Shown: positions 25,693 through 39,030 of the stretch, piece after piece | Numbering within the stretch: the stretch's first letter is position 1 | Layout: each line of letters opens with the position of its first letter | Program-made: the position numbers and the translations under genes | Notes under the pieces: model-generated | Databases searched by the model: none | Seen by the model: the letters and a program-made list of their open reading frames with translations, nothing else | Told to the model about the DNA's origin: nothing | NCBI RefSeq assembly: GCF_051020975.1 | Contig: NC_135040.1 | Coordinates: 1,295,501-1,359,500, forward strand | Origin: Osmia lignaria lignaria | Lineage: Eukaryota > Arthropoda > Insecta > Hymenoptera > Megachilidae | DNA length: 64,000 nt | Direction: 5' to 3'

Positions 25693-27578
25693 GTAAGTAG
25701 CTTAAACGCATTCTTAATTTGTATTTTTCAAACAGTGAAAGAAGAAATTACTAAATTTACTAATGCCTAATTTAGTAATGTCTAAGCACTCCAATTCCCT
25801 AGTTACCCAGCTTCTAAACAGATGAAACCACCTGAAAAAAGTAGCAAAAATATAATATATTGCATCTAAACAACAGATTCAACTATTAAAAGACACTATA
25901 ACTAATTAAGATACATAGGGTGTTTCATACAATTGGATCAAAATATATGGAGCTCTAAAACGGGAAAAAATAGAAAAATATATCATTGAGAAAAATTATA
26001 TTCTGTCGAATGAAACATCAGGTGATACATGTGTCGATACCGGAAGTAGGGGTCTTTAAAAAATTTCAAAGTCAATTTCATTTTTCCAAATGGAATTATA
26101 TATTTTTCTAAACGTCAATCGATGCGTCTTGTTATTCTCTACAAAAAAGTATTGAAGTCCCTGAGTCGAAAACTGAATAGTTCATTAAATATTTTATTAG
26201 AATTTTGCACTTTGTTATATATCAATTGGGGCGTTTTCTAATTTTTGACAAAAAAATATTAAAGCATTTGGGTCTAATATTCATTGGTTTAAAAAATATC
26301 TTAGGAAAAGCCTAATGGTCTCTCTTTATCTCTCACTAATATATCTTTTAGACTAATGAATTTTCGACCCAATACCTTAATGCTTTTTTTTATAAAGAAT
26401 TAAAAAACGCTTCGATCGATGTATAACAAAATAAGTACATCATTCCAATAAAATTCCTTAAAATGTAAATTTGTACTAAATTCTAATAAAGTTTTTTAAA
26501 ATAGAATTTAATATAATAGTAAAGCAAACGAAAAAATACAGGGTCTTTAAAAAGTAATGGTCATGGTTTTTAGAAATCATTCCGCACTTCATGTTAAATA
26601 GATATTGGCAAAAAAGATTTGTTGCAAAATTAATTTAGAATTTTTGAAAGGTCAAAGCCTTTTTTCACTCTACGTATTCTACCTGTTAAGAGGATTAAAA
26701 GTTTTGAGGGAGTTATGTACCGGTAGTGGCTCGCTCTCACAAAATAAACTATAGCGGCTACGAGTGAGTCACAAAATTATTGGTATGCTTAGAAAGTTGA
26801 TAGAAATATGTAAAATAAGTAAGCAAAGAAACAACTTTCAGTATTGTTTATTGAAGGACATATAATAAAATTGTTAAAATAAAAAATAAAAATACAATTA
26901 TAAATCAAGTAAAAATAAAACATCATAATGTTTTGTTCATTTTCTAGATATTCTTTTTATTATTCTAAAAATGTAATAAAGTAATCCTCAACTCAGAATG
27001 CATTCATTTTCATTTTTCTGATGCTTGTCTAATCAAACTCTTGGAAAGAATATTTTTTGTTACATTTCTTTAATCATACAGAATAAAAAAAATGTTGTCA
27101 AGTAAAGTAAAATGTTCAGTTCAATAAGAATTACTTGAATAATAAAAAATTAATATTATTTTTTTTTAAATGAAGAAGGTCTCCTTTGGCCATTTCACAG
27201 TTGCCCTAAAATAATTTGTTGCACACTAAATATGTAATCATCCCTCCTCTGCTCTATTTAATTAAAAAACAAAGGAATAAAATAAAATCAGTATTTACTG
27301 TTGTTATAAAGGATACAGTTTGAAACGCTTTAAAATGTATTTAAAAATAAAAATATGAAAGGGAAGAAGTGAATACCACATCAGTTAATCAAGGATTATG
27401 GTGGACATGGTGAACATTTGGACCATTGTCTGCCACTCTTAAATTTTTTTATTTCCAATCAAAATATATGACGAATAATGAACCTATTGCAATAATTTTA
27501 AATCAAACAAATTGTTTGCATCAATAACAAAAGGCAGCATCCATGGACTTAAATTACTCTCCTCCGTCTAGGGTCTAG

Positions 27579-27850
27579 TGGGATGAAAAGGTGGTACTTT
27601 GTTATCAGCTTCTTCCAACGGATCAGGTGATCACAGTGAAACAGTACAAAGAGCAGTTAAATTACTTGAACGAGATACTTCGAGAGAAATCTTCAACTCG
27701 TACAACAAAATGACGTAAAGACATTTTACTCCATGATAACGCGAGACTGCGAGTTGCTTTTGAAATCAAGCAAACACTACTTGATCTCAAATGACAAGTT
27801 CTATCTTCTTTAGCGTACTTTATTTACATTAGGTTATCTAATTACTATCA
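27579..27850 (+). pseudogene. Mariner transposase fragment
   Basis: The plus-strand translation from 27579 starts WDEKVVLCYQLLP and continues with VKQYKEQLNYLNEIL (family: QYCQQLDRLNAAL type). After a stop it reads DILLHDNARLRVA, clearly the second catalytic Asp block LHDNARPHVA of mariner DD34D transposases, then KQTLLDLK and another stop. The family HPPYSPDLAP block does not follow. Both the N-terminal half and the third Asp are missing. TIRs were not identified. Confidence 0.82.
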
Positions 27851-28548
27851 ATCTTAGCTAATGTGTGTTTTTCGAAAACGGATTTCAAATTTTATCATCT
27901 CGAAATACGAAGAATTTTTTTACTGTGGCATTCATACAGAGCTGGAGCGCAAAGAATAATTCCGATTCCGGAAATTCAAAAAATTATGAAACTATATGAA
28001 TATGTAGTGAAACTTCATGGAATGTCCTCCCGATTAACACGCAATTTTCGTTTGCTGCCCGTTTTCAGTCCGAAAGGGTGAAAATCGCATTTACAATTTT
28101 TACCATCTCTACAAAAAGTACAGAAAATTGATTAAATACAGTTGTCTACAACTAATTGTAAGAAAAATAATAAAACCCTAAATAATATTCTTTTAAAATA
28201 ATACACTGACCTCTGGATGATTCAGGAAGTATTTATGCTGATTACTGTAAATCAGTAGCTAGTTACTATAGAAAATCCCGCAAAGATCTTGAAAAGTTGT
28301 TAATGATCAGTTAATTCCTTAAACATTCACTCACTTGGTCCACTAAAGAAGCCATAACGTCATGAAATCTTAACCATTGAGTAAAATTTACAAGATATGC
28401 ATGTAAAAAAGCGATATCAGCTCGTGTAGTCCTGTCAGCGACAATATAGCGAGAATCTACTCTATGTATTTTCATCGTCTAATAATCAGGTGCCAGATAA
28501 TCGGAACTCTACTGTACTTGGATTAAAATAATGCTATAGTAATCTTAT

Positions 28549-28874
28549 CAGGGTCGGCCCTAGTATTGTGCCACCTTTTCCTCTCTCATAAAAATTATTA
28601 CAATGATATTTTAAGACCCACTGCGTTAATATAGACTTCAATATGTCTAATTATGTTAAGGAAAATTCGTAAGTTAATGAAAAATTATTCGTTAATTAGT
28701 TAAATTAGCTAGTTAAAATGGTATAAAATTGAATTATATGTCGATTTAACTAATGAGATTCTGGTACCTGGTTTCTACAGAGAAAGAATAAATGACTTTT
28801 GTATAATTTATTTTATAATTTATCACAACTGAATTTCGTATACATAGCTTACGCCATCGGTAGAGCCGGCCCTG
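28549..28874. mobile_element. hAT-type MITE with 8-bp target duplication
   Basis: Ends are CAGGGTCGGCCCTAGTATTG and, inward from the right, CAGGGCCGGCTCTACCGATG. Flanking 8-mers AATCTTAT and GATCTTAT agree at seven of eight positions. The interior is AT-rich. Decayed relatives of its right half (CCATCGGTAGATCC, and TTGTTGGTAGAGCTC) appear near 55735 and 57048. Confidence 0.78.
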
Positions 28875-30301
28875 GATCTTATTACAAACTTGATGTATTA
28901 CGGAGCCATAAGCGACATTGACCTAGGGAGGATGGTACGAAGGTGAAATTGTGGTTTGACATGGGTCATTCCATGCCAAATCGATCACTTTTTCACGTCG
29001 ATATCAGACTTTGTTCCAAATGAAACATGACATAATGCATACGAAATTAAGGAGAGTATGTCATTATTTTGCTTTCGATTTCGCAAAAAAAAAACACAAA
29101 AATTTTGGAACTTTTCAATTTTTGTTTATTTTTATCAAAATAGACTTGTGAATTTTTGTAAAATTTAGTGAAGTTATTTGTGGGATTAAGTTTAACTTTC
29201 CCATAAACTCCACTTGGAGATTAATCTACTTAGCAAAATCATAGTACCTAAAAGAATTTCATTATGAAGTCAGTGGTTCCCAATTTTAGATTTGTAATGA
29301 AGTTTTTTAAAAATAACACATGTATATTTCACGCAAATCTTAATTATAGTTCAATTAACTAAATTTTAAACTGGAGATAACTGAAAATCTGGATCTTAAT
29401 GAGATAATCTTGGAGAACTGACTTACTATAATATTACTATTTTTTATTTAAAAAATTAGTTTTGGATCATTTTACACCAAATAGATTAATTTCTTTCCTC
29501 AATATCTCGAATTTCTTTCAAAATGAGGTATTTTACTCGTTTCAAAACCGTTTTAGAAATACAAGCCTTCGAATTTTGTGATTTTTGGCCATTTTAATAA
29601 AAATGGGTTATTCGTTTGAATTTTTATCTTAAAAACTATTCATCGTATTAAATAACTTTTATTTTGTTTTAATGGAGAAGGATTACTCTTTTTAAATGTG
29701 TACGTCCATCGTTCACAAAAAGTCTCGTGGGGAGGCAAAAAACCATAGTTCACGAAATGCTGTAGAAATACTTGCCAAAAAATCGGAAACCCTGAGAAGG
29801 GGGCGTGAATGTGTTAGTGCGACAACTTCAGTGCGATAGGTTCGATGCAACTCACTCATCGTCAGTGTACATCGAATGTCGTCCAAAAACAATATTCAAT
29901 GATGTTTATTGTACAGGTCTTATTTGTACCTGCAGAAAAGTTTCGTTAATCTGTTTAATTCTGCTGTTTCCCTTGTTTACGCGTTCATTTTACAACATTT
30001 GCTATATTTAGCATATATTTAGCATACACTATATTTTTGAAGTGAAACTTCTTTAGACGCGGTAGAGCAAATTCGCCTGGATTAGATGAAAAGTGAAACG
30101 TTTCCTCTTCTCCGATTTCAACCGACTCTACACGCATGCGCGGCGCGTACTGTGTGTAAACGTAGCATTTTCTCTAACCATGGTAGTGTGAGTTGGCCTG
30201 ATCGAGACGAGAATTGAAACGGTTCTCCGACTCCAACCGACATTTGAGAAGAAAGAGAGGGAGAATCATTTCTACTCTCTCCGCCGCATACATCATACAT
30301 A

Positions 30302-30498
30302 CAGGGTGATCCTCTCGCTAGTGGACTCAAAGGAAGTGCCGCCACAATAGCATGAAGTGGCCCAAGTCCTTTTTCTGTCATCGACACCTTTTCACGGACA
30401 CAGCTACAGTATGCACCCCCGTCGAGAAAAGGGCTTGGGTCCATTCATAATGGTGTGACGGCATTTTCTTTGAGTCCACTGGCGAGAGGATCACCCTG
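30302..30498. mobile_element. CAGGGTGATCC family MITE, 197 bp
   Basis: TA flanks CAGGGTGATCCTCTCGCTAG and its reverse complement. The inverted repeats continue through GGACTCAAAG-AAGTGCCG-type sequence to the centre, making one long hairpin. Same family as 22373-23640 and 49389-49596. Confidence 0.88.
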
Positions 30499-31682
30499 TA
30501 GATGCGCGAAAATTTACAGTCTGAATTATTTGTATCATACTTCAGCTATCATAAATCCATAATTTCTTTCTTATTGTTAGAGTATGAATTAATAGAAACT
30601 GATGAATAAAAGAGATATTTCATTTAATTAAGAGAGATTTCCCTTAATCAAATTCCATTTTCTAATCCTGAAGTAATAAAATCATCAACAAATGCTAGAA
30701 TCTAAAAAGTTTCACTTCTAACGCGCGAGAGTCTTACGCTTTTTTTTTTTGTTTAATCCATTCCCAGAAATTCAAAATATTAAAATACGTAGATATGAAA
30801 CTAAGATTCAATTAAAAATCAAAAGGAAATTTTTAAAAACCTAGTTCAGATGCAAATGTAATTTTTATTGTGGGCATTAAACCTGAAGGGAGCAGAGTTA
30901 ATAAACGTAATACTAAAGAATAATAATAATAAACGTAAACTAGGGTTATATTCAAAGTTTTATTGTATCGTGTGTTCATTTTATTGTTCTTCTTGAAAAC
31001 TTTAAAATATTAGTAATAAACGAAAAGTTTGATGAAATTTTGTACACTATAACACCTTAACGACAAGGTTGTTAAACCGATAAGTCATGCTCATCACATT
31101 GCTTCAAAAGATTGCCCGGATTTTTGCTCTATAATATCGTAAAGCTGAAATAAGGTCAGATCGTAACTGAAGATCTTAAAAATTTTCAAAATTTTAACGG
31201 TTTATTCTAAGAGAATGGCTCATCTCCGGCATAAGACTATTTTAGAACTTTTCATCTTCTTAACGAGTAATATATAAAGTTAACGAAAAAACTTTCACCA
31301 CTAGAGATTTTAATTAATTTTGATGATGCCTTTTCGCAAATATTCCGTTCGACGTGATGAAGAAAACCACATCTGGAAACTATGTTCATTACTTTTTGAA
31401 TATTTTATATTTTTACTTCAAAATAGTTATTAAGTAATTGATAAATTCGATATCCTAGTTTTAACAGGTATAATATCAATTTTAATCATACTCTGTCCAA
31501 CTAATTGTATCATTCACCTAGAAAAATTTAATTAAAGTTCAAAAGCCCCATTTCATGTATGTCACTTTACATACAAAAGTGTGATTTTTCTATATTTTGA
31601 AATACGGAGTTATACTCTAACCATTCATAACAGTGTTATTTTAGTGCATACAGTAAATATACTTTGCAACAAGTACAATATA

Positions 31683-32153
31683 CAGTAATGCTTCGAAATA
31701 AGCAAGTGGTCTCTGCTTCGAAATAAGCAAGTCGCTATCCCCTCTTCTTTGTTTGAAGTCGCCCGCAAAGTGAGAGGTACGAGAAACGAGTGAAAGGTCC
31801 ATGAAAGCGCGAAGCCGATGTTTAGGGTAATAAATTTCACGCCCGACTGAGCAGTGACATCGGTTAATAGAAGAAGGATGGAATATATATAATGCTTTCT
31901 CAGTCTGGTATATTTGCTTCGAAATAAAGCATAGTGCGAGAATGAGAGGGCATGCTCTATTCTATCCTTGTCCAAAAAATAACATCGCTGCTCGGCCGAT
32001 CACTTTATGATTTGCCGCTACCTCGGATCTCTCACTCGTTTCTCGCGTTCTCTATCGTCCCGTTTCGAGAACAAAGTCAAGCCGAATAGCTACCTGCTTC
32101 GAAATAAGCAACTGTTCGGTCCCGAGCCACTTGCTTATTTCGAAGCATTACTG
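31683..32153. mobile_element. CGAAATAAGCAA-family MITE, intact 471-bp copy
   Basis: TA flanks the ends CAGTAATGCTTCGAAATAAG and its exact reverse complement. Near the left end the terminal motif recurs (GCTTCGAAATAAGCAAGTCG), and near the right end it recurs inverted (CTGCTTCGAAATAAGCAACT). The terminus is therefore doubled, which is typical of multiple transposase-binding sites in pogo-type elements. Other copies: 24422-25248 (split), 55938-56243 (truncated), 62843-63317 and 63901-64000 (cut by window end). Confidence 0.88.
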
Positions 32154-32205
32154 TATTGAGTGTTCCATCTGAAGATGACTACCAAAATATCTCCGTTCTT
32201 TTTAA

Positions 32206-32425
32206 CCCTTGCACAGCGGAGCCTGGGTCATCCGTGACCCAAACTTATAAAATATATCCAAGGCTATTAACTTAAAGTTAAATGTATAATTTTTAAGCGA
32301 AAAATCTATATATATCAGAAAAATAATTTTTAAAGAAACAAAATGAAAGATTTAGTAAAATTTAGAAAATGAAAATGATATGAAACACGAAATTAAATCG
32401 AAGGTGTCGTTTCGTCGTCCGAGGG
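32206..32425. mobile_element. Possible piggyBac-type MITE
   Basis: TTAA lies on both sides (32202-32205, 32426-32429). Inward ends are CCCTTGCACAGCGGA and CCCTCGGACGACGAA, alike but not identical. Length (220 bp) matches the other TTAA elements here. Confidence 0.55.
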
Positions 32426-32843
32426 TTAATGTTATGAAACATTTATGTCGCAAAATGTAAATAATTTTCGATGCGGAATATCATGGAAGAAAAATTTTCA
32501 GTATTTTTCAACGTATTCATCATTTTTCATGTCGTGTCTCGTAGCAGGCTAAAAAATACATCTGAATATGCCTGCATAATGATTTTCAATTACGGTTTTC
32601 AATTAATAATCTTACGGTTTATACGTTTATTTTATTATTACACTTCAAAAACCATTGAAATTATGCTACAAACATTTTTCATAGAATTGAAAACAATGGA
32701 AATATTTAGGTTAGCTCCTTTTGCATTTTGAACACAAATGTGATTTTTTGATTCAATAAACAATGTAGAGTTTTATTAATCATCTATTTTTCAGTAATTG
32801 ATCACATCATTATACTTTTTAATTAATTATAAAATATTAATAG

Positions 32844-34654
32844 TGTTACGTGCGGCGCGCGTGCGTGTGATGCCGTGACGCCGGAAAATTTACTAAATAT
32901 TTGTGAGTTCGGAGATACGCTAGTCCCATACGGGCCCTTTCATCAGATCGCTAATATAATAGGATTTATGAAGGAGGCTAATAAAGGTTATGTCAAAGAA
33001 AATTAGATTTGATTAAAATGAATCAAATGGTATATTATAAAATTAAAATGTTAAATATAATGGAATACATATAATATTGAAAGGTATAAAATATATAAAA
33101 TATTGAAATGTGAAGAGTATATAAAATACTGAAATATTATGAAGTATATAAAATATTGAAATATAATAATAATAGGTGTAAAATATTAAAATATAATGAA
33201 ATATAATAATGCGATTAAATATAAGAAAATGCAGATTTAGCTCGCGTACAATTTAGATTTGAGACACACAATTATTGGCCGGAAATAGACAAATACATGT
33301 GATGAAATACAATTTAGAATTAGGAATTTCCAATTGAAGAAGACTCTTACAATCAAAATTGACTACGTCAATTTTGACTACTGGAAATTCCTCGGCAAAA
33401 TATTCATAAAACGACCGGAAGAGTAATGGAAATGACTCACCCGATTATGTGGAAAAACTCCTATTGCTGCTATTTCTCTGCTGACTGGTTTCTGGAGGAA
33501 GGAGAATGGAGCACACACCCTGAACTGTTGCACCGATACACAATTATAACGCGTGAACTATTACGAAGTCTATTAAACTAAAACTACGTAAATGTATGTA
33601 TTTATAAAGAAATAAAATTAAACTGAAGAATAAAAATAATGAATAAAATAATAATCGGAATAAACGAAAAATAAAAGGGATACGCGAAGATAGAGTCTTT
33701 TGCCCTATTTGCTACTTTCGAACAACTTGGAACAAAACTCGTGTCTGAACCACTTCGCGGACCCGCCGACACGCTGCTCGCGATTGTACGTCGAAGAGTG
33801 TCGCAATCTGCACCTCTCGGAGAAGACCAGAGCGGGCCTCGTCCGAAATTGTTTACATTGCGTTGTTGTGCGCCTAACGAATTAGGCGGCGGTGTCGATG
33901 CGTAAGGAGACGGGATTCGCTTATCGGTGGTACAGCAGGGATATGTGCGTACCTCTCTCTGTTTTAATCCTTCTCTTTCTAATTCGCGTATATTCCTTTA
34001 CTCTTCCTGTCATACTAAAGACTAAAGATTCATTAAAATATAATAAATTTTACAAAATTGTTTTGATCTTAACGTTATAGGAAGGAAACATGCTTTTCAA
34101 AATTATTACAGATTACTGAATTTGAACGAATGCTAAATAAAAATTTTAATTCGCAACTTGGACTGACCGGCGTGGCGGAAATACAATATTACAGTGTTTA
34201 GTGAATTAGTAGAAAATTCGGATTATTATAATGTATGTATAAGGAATTTCGATCATGTTCGCGGAACCGATAAGGAACGTTCCAGAGTGGTCAGGATTAT
34301 CGGACCACACGAATGATGTTTCGGGCTTACATCCGGCGATATTCAGTACCAAGGAAGACACGTGATTTTGAGCCGTGGGACCACGCTGGTTTCGAGGAAG
34401 GAATTTGTTACGCTAACAATCGGAATTATGTCTGGAAAAGATAGACTATCTCGAAATATCAAAGAACGTTTTTGCGTTCAGTCAGGGGAGGTCCAGAATG
34501 TAAAACAAGCCATCGATGTTCATGGTTTCCGTTCGCACCTCCAACTAAGGTCCAGGGTACGACGGATCAAGATGATGGGAGCAGGCCGATCAAAAAGAGG
34601 ACAGGGGGGGGGGCACAAGGTGAATGTGTAAAAATTTCTGTTCGGAACGTAACA
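32844..34654 (+). mobile_element. Solo LTR, 1.8 kb, with small conserved ORFs
   Basis: It begins TGTTACGTGCGGCGCGCG and ends CGGAACGTAACA, with ATAG duplicated on both sides. The core TAGTCCCATACGGGCCC (32921-32937) is shared with the LTRs at 50933, 51997 and 60498. A 61-codon frame (33700-33885) and an 89-codon frame (34362-34631) have close counterparts in the minus-strand copy at 60498-62715, the first differing at only two residues. Neither resembles gag, pol or env, so they may be chance frames in a young LTR. A run of ten G lies at about 34605. No internal retroelement genes were seen. Confidence 0.85.
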
Positions 34655-34988
34655 ATAGCATCAAAAAATAAAAGATAGCCTTCGAAAGGTATCTTGAAAG
34701 TTCCTGATAATTGTTTAGAGACTTGATAGAGCTGTATTTATTATGAAATAAATAAAAAAGAAAAATCTTTTACTTAATAAATAAATAGTCCACAAATACA
34801 ATAATTTACCAAAAACATTTCATTTAGTAACAAAAACAAACATTACTGAAAAACTGAAGAACTTATATTCCTAAACATTCTAGAATTTGAAAATTTTGAA
34901 CTATTATTTTTGCACATGTTAGTAATAAAATGTTTTAAAATACACTATGAAATCGGGAATTTTTAATTGATTAAGTCAAACCGATATA

Positions 34989-35486
34989 CAAGGTGGTCGA
35001 CAACAGGTGGGAGATTTTTTAAGGGGTGATTCTAAGGATCAAAATAAGTCGAAAATCAAGAATAACGAAATAGCGTTTGCGGCTTTGTTTTCCAGTAATT
35101 AACGTTTAAAAATTCTAGTAATAATCGCCTAAAACCTGCAACCTGCCCAGCACCGATGACTGAACATCAGGTCAGCAAGGGTGAGTACAGTCATAACCAA
35201 GAATCATTGAATAGTAGAAACTTACCTTGTGCTATTCTGTTTCTCAGTACTGCAGCATTGGTACTACAGTCTTGGTTATAACAGTATCCACCCCTGCTGA
35301 CCTGACGTTCAATCGTTGGTGCTGGGCAGAGTACAGGTTTCAGGCGCTTTTTATTTGAATTTTTAAACGTTAATTACTGAAAAACAAATTCGCAAATGCT
35401 TAATTTTCTTAATTCTTAATTTTCGTCTTATTTTGATCCCTAGAATCACCCCTTAAAAAATCACCCACCTGTTGTCGAACACCCTG
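34989..35486. mobile_element. 498-bp long-TIR MITE, CGACAACAGGTGG family, copy 2
   Basis: TA flanks a left end CAAGGTGGTCGACAACAGGT and a right end, inward CAGGGTGTTCGACAACAGGT. Internal blocks match 23792-24288 over the whole length, including the AACGTTTAAAAATTC and CAGTACTGCAGCATTGGTAC-type centre. The left terminus has drifted. Confidence 0.85.
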
Positions 35487-35879
35487 TATATGTTTGTTAA
35501 ACCTTGAACGACGGGCCATGGAGAGATCCACAATTTTAATGTAATCCATATTGTATTCCATATTATTCCATTATTCCAATAATATTCTGTTGGTAGCACT
35601 AGTAATTTCGTACAGGATTGGTGATGTTGAGAAGAAGAAGGAGAGGGGTGAATAGAGACGTATGCAAAAAGGCAAGCGTGGAACAAGTCACAAGTAAAAA
35701 AGTAAAATCATTAAAATTGAGAAGACTGATTGGTTTATTTTTTTATATCGTAATAATTTAAGTTATGTACAGTTTATTTTTTTCTTTTCTAAATATATAT
35801 ATATTCATGTAAAACATAAAAAGTGTATTAATTACAACCCATAACCGAACACGTGGAAACAACATATTCCATATTATTC

Positions 35880-36055
35880 CATATCATTTTTATTTTCTAC
35901 ATTTTTGCACCGTTTCGTTAAAAATTATTTTTCCAATATATGAAACTCTTACGTTTAAAAATTATGCGTTTAACTTTAGGTTAATATCCGTGTAAATATT
36001 TCGTAAGTTTAGGTCATAACTGATCCAGGCTTCCCTCTTCAAGGGTTAAACGTAT
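35880..36055 (+). repeat. Dispersed repeat, copy B
   Basis: Same-strand relative of 17160-17400, sharing AACTTTAGGTTAATATCC, a GATCCAGGCTTCC block and CTTCAAGGGTTAA. No further family assignment. Confidence 0.65.
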
Positions 36056-37906
36056 AACGGTTATAAATGCAAATTATTTCTTTACTAATTTATGATCGGA
36101 AATCAGGTAGAAATGATAACAACGGATTATGCAGAAGGTGTTCAAAAATGCAATTTAAGATCTCGCAACGTAGCAGTGGATTTTTCGCGAAAGCGTACGA
36201 TAATAACGCCACTTGGGGCTTCGTGAATGACGGTTACAAGGGACCATTGTTTGCGGTTCTGAAGTAACACCTTAAATATTTTCTGCCGACGGCGAAGCTG
36301 AGCTGTCACGAACCCACCAGTCGACGTTGTTACTGATTGATTAAAATAGAAATTGCAGATTTAAAATTCAGATTTTCTGAAGGAATTCTATTCAACGCTG
36401 ATCTATAGCAAATTTCTTCGTAAAAAATACCTATTTTTTGCCTGGTTAATATGAACTGTATAATTTGGACATGTCAGTGATTTTAATTGTTGGTTTTGAC
36501 CTCAATTATTATATGAAATGTTTCTTAAGGGTAAAAAATTGTTACATTATCTATTTATAAAAATTGCAAATCAAGCATTGTTTATAATTCTGTGGATTGG
36601 TACAAGAAGTACCAATATCAGTATTTATGAAGTTGAGATATTAACACTTAAATATATGTTAAACAATTCATGTACAAATATAATTTCTGACGCAAAGTTT
36701 CTCCTGTTTCAAATTTCTTTTTTAATGCAGAAAGAAAAAATTAAAGCTTATGCCATTTACTGATTTAACAAAAAAGAACGTAAGTTTATTTAATGTTTAT
36801 TTGATAACAAATTTTTGAGATTGGAATTTACAAATGTCATTATAACCATTTTTAGAAAGAATATAAAATTGTTGTTTTTTATATGGAGTATACAATTGTT
36901 TACAAACTCAGTACTGCATTTAATTCATTTTTACAAAATTATGACATTGGCATTTCTTGTACCAAGTCGCAGAAATATATTTGGAAAGGAAGATCTAACA
37001 TATTATCTTTTTTTTTATTCTATAATATTTATAAAGCCTGCTGTTTTATTAATAAAAATGTTTGTTCATAAAAGAATAATTATAGCAAGAAAACCCAAAG
37101 GATTTAGAAGTTAATTTGTATTAAAAATAAGATGGTGTAAAAATCCCAAAACGGCTTGACCGAAATGAACCAAAATTATGGAACTTTATTTTGAATATCA
37201 TCAATGCACGCTCTTGCTGACACCATTTTAAGAATCCGACTTTACAAAGCTAATCATGGCGGTCATTTGAAAAAAGATCTTTATAAATCATATTTCACCA
37301 TTTTTAGTGAAAAACATGAAAATTTAATAAATTCAGAAATTATAAATATTTTAAGTCTCTTAGTGATTTTTATGCCATTTTTTATTTGCTTAAGAATGTT
37401 ACATGATTATATAAATCATTTTCGTTAAACTATTACTGTGACTTGCAAGAAGTGCCAATGTCATGTTATTGCAAAAATGAGTTCAATCTTGTTTGGAATT
37501 TGTGAACAATTGTATACTGTATATTAAAAACGATAATTTCAAATTCTATCTAGAAAATAACTAAGATAGAATTAAGTTTTAATTTGTTAATTCCAATGTC
37601 AAAATTGTTTATAAAATAAGCTTATTTAATAAACTTATGTATTTTAGTAAAAAAATGTAAATAGTATAATTAAACTTTAATACTTTCTTTGTGTATTAAA
37701 AATTTACAACAGCAGGTACTTCTGTATGAGAAATTGTTTGAAATTAAATTTTTTTTCATATCTTCAGATGCTAATATCGCAATTTTATAAGTACCGACAT
37801 TGGTACTTCTTACACATTCTTTTATACCTCATTGCATAATATCAGAATATTAATTTTTCGTTATATTAAGTGATGTGTATAGTGTTATCAGAATTTCTTT
37901 TCACAG

Positions 37907-38044
37907 TTCAGCCCATGGTTTGGATCGAAAACCAGTTAGTAGGCGCTTACGAGGGCCAAAGACTTACCTTGGAATGCCATAGCGAAGCTTATCCAAGACC
38001 GATCACTTACTGGACAAGACCAACAAATGAAACGATTGCGAATG
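37907..38044 (+). CDS. Ig cell-adhesion protein (lachesin/DIP type), first half of Ig domain 3
   Basis: Internal exon continuing directly from 25692. The joined codon is Phe, followed by QPMVWIENQLVGAYEGQ, a family-typical Ig2-Ig3 linker and A-strand, then LTLECHSEAYPRPITYW with the B-strand cysteine and the core tryptophan. The exon ends near NETIAN, which contains an N-glycosylation sequon, as expected of an extracellular protein. The acceptor is TTTCTTTTCACAG and the donor GTACGT at 38045. One base (G) remains and joins AT at 59067 to give Asp. An ATG-initiated frame that runs through this exon into the intron is not the gene's start. Confidence 0.94.
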
Positions 38045-38799
38045 GTACGTATATACTTTTTTTCTTGCAAGAAACCTTTGCTTTATGGTTTGAATGTATT
38101 CGTTTATTCAGTCATAATACTGTGCGCGGCAGAGGAATAAGAAATTTAAAAAGTTCAGTAACTTTCAGGAGAAAAAATAGTACAAAAATTAAAGAAAATT
38201 TAAGGAAGCTCTGAATAAGAAGAAACAAACATTTGCTTGAAAATTGATATAATAACCTCAGTTGTACGTATGGATTTAGAGAGTATTAATTTATTACAAA
38301 ATGGTAAGTTTATAAAGGATAAGTTTTGGAACTCAATAAAATTTCATATTAAATAAAAATCAATATAAAAATAAAATAAGAGATATGCAAATGAATGCCT
38401 TCAACGTTACACTTTCTTATTGTTAATTACTATTTTAATATTTTCCCGCCCTTCTGTGATTTTCAAAAATGGCGTGAAAATATGATAACAATAAATTCAA
38501 CAATTAAAATCACAGATGGATCTTTAATTGCAAAAAAAAGGCATCAAATTAATTTGTACGTCTAATACTTGATCTGTTTCTTTTAGTGTTAATTATTGGT
38601 TCTAGCAAAAGAAACTAATTATTCAATTAAGAATTCCATATGTACAACCGAAGATAATATTCTCATGAAGAATCGTTAAAAATTTTATGTAAAACGAATA
38701 GAAATTAGCGAAGTTATGTTGTCTAGTTTGAGAAACAACGCTTCAACATAAATGCATTTGAAGTTGAAGACTTGACGTTTCAGTGTTGTACACTCGCGA

Positions 38800-39030
38800 T
38801 CAAATCAGACTTCCCTAGGGAAAATAGCAATATAATGAAAGCAGGAATTCTCGAAATCTTACTTTTCATGATAATATTACATAATATTAAAGATTATTTA
38901 CGAAAAATTTATATAATTTGTAATTATTAAATATATTGAAATTTAATATATAATTAAGAAATATGAATAATAAATAAACGTCAATTTAAATTTACCCGCG
39001 TAAACGTTTATACACAAGTGGTGGGGAGTC
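38800..39030 (+). repeat. Dispersed repeat, copy 3
   Basis: Same-strand relative of 3437-3650, beginning GCGATCAAATCAGACTT and ending CGCGTAAACGTTTATACAC. It is followed by a less AT-rich stretch (39031-39350) with no recognisable coding content. Confidence 0.55.

Larger units (their letters stand above)
25693..37906 (+). other. 12.2-kb intron of the Ig gene
   Basis: Bounded by GTAAGT and TTTCTTTTCACAG. It contains a mariner fossil, five MITEs, one solo LTR and the hAT MITE, all listed separately. Nothing recognisable was seen in 25693-27578, 27851-28548, 28875-30301, 30499-31682 or 36056-37906. Open frames such as 36815-37114 lack codon bias or known motifs. Confidence 0.85.

Noticed and set aside
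26538..26560. CAGGGTCTTTAAAAAGTAATGG as a mariner end
   Set aside because: No matching inverted end was found downstream, so no element is called.
36815..37114. 99-codon hydrophobic plus frame
   Set aside because: AT-rich sequence with biased F/I/L/K composition, no motif, inside an intron. Probably chance.
37870..38214. Treating the ATG frame as a separate 114-residue protein
   Set aside because: Only 37907-38044 is coding; both splice sites and the Ig phases show it is an internal exon that the frame overruns.
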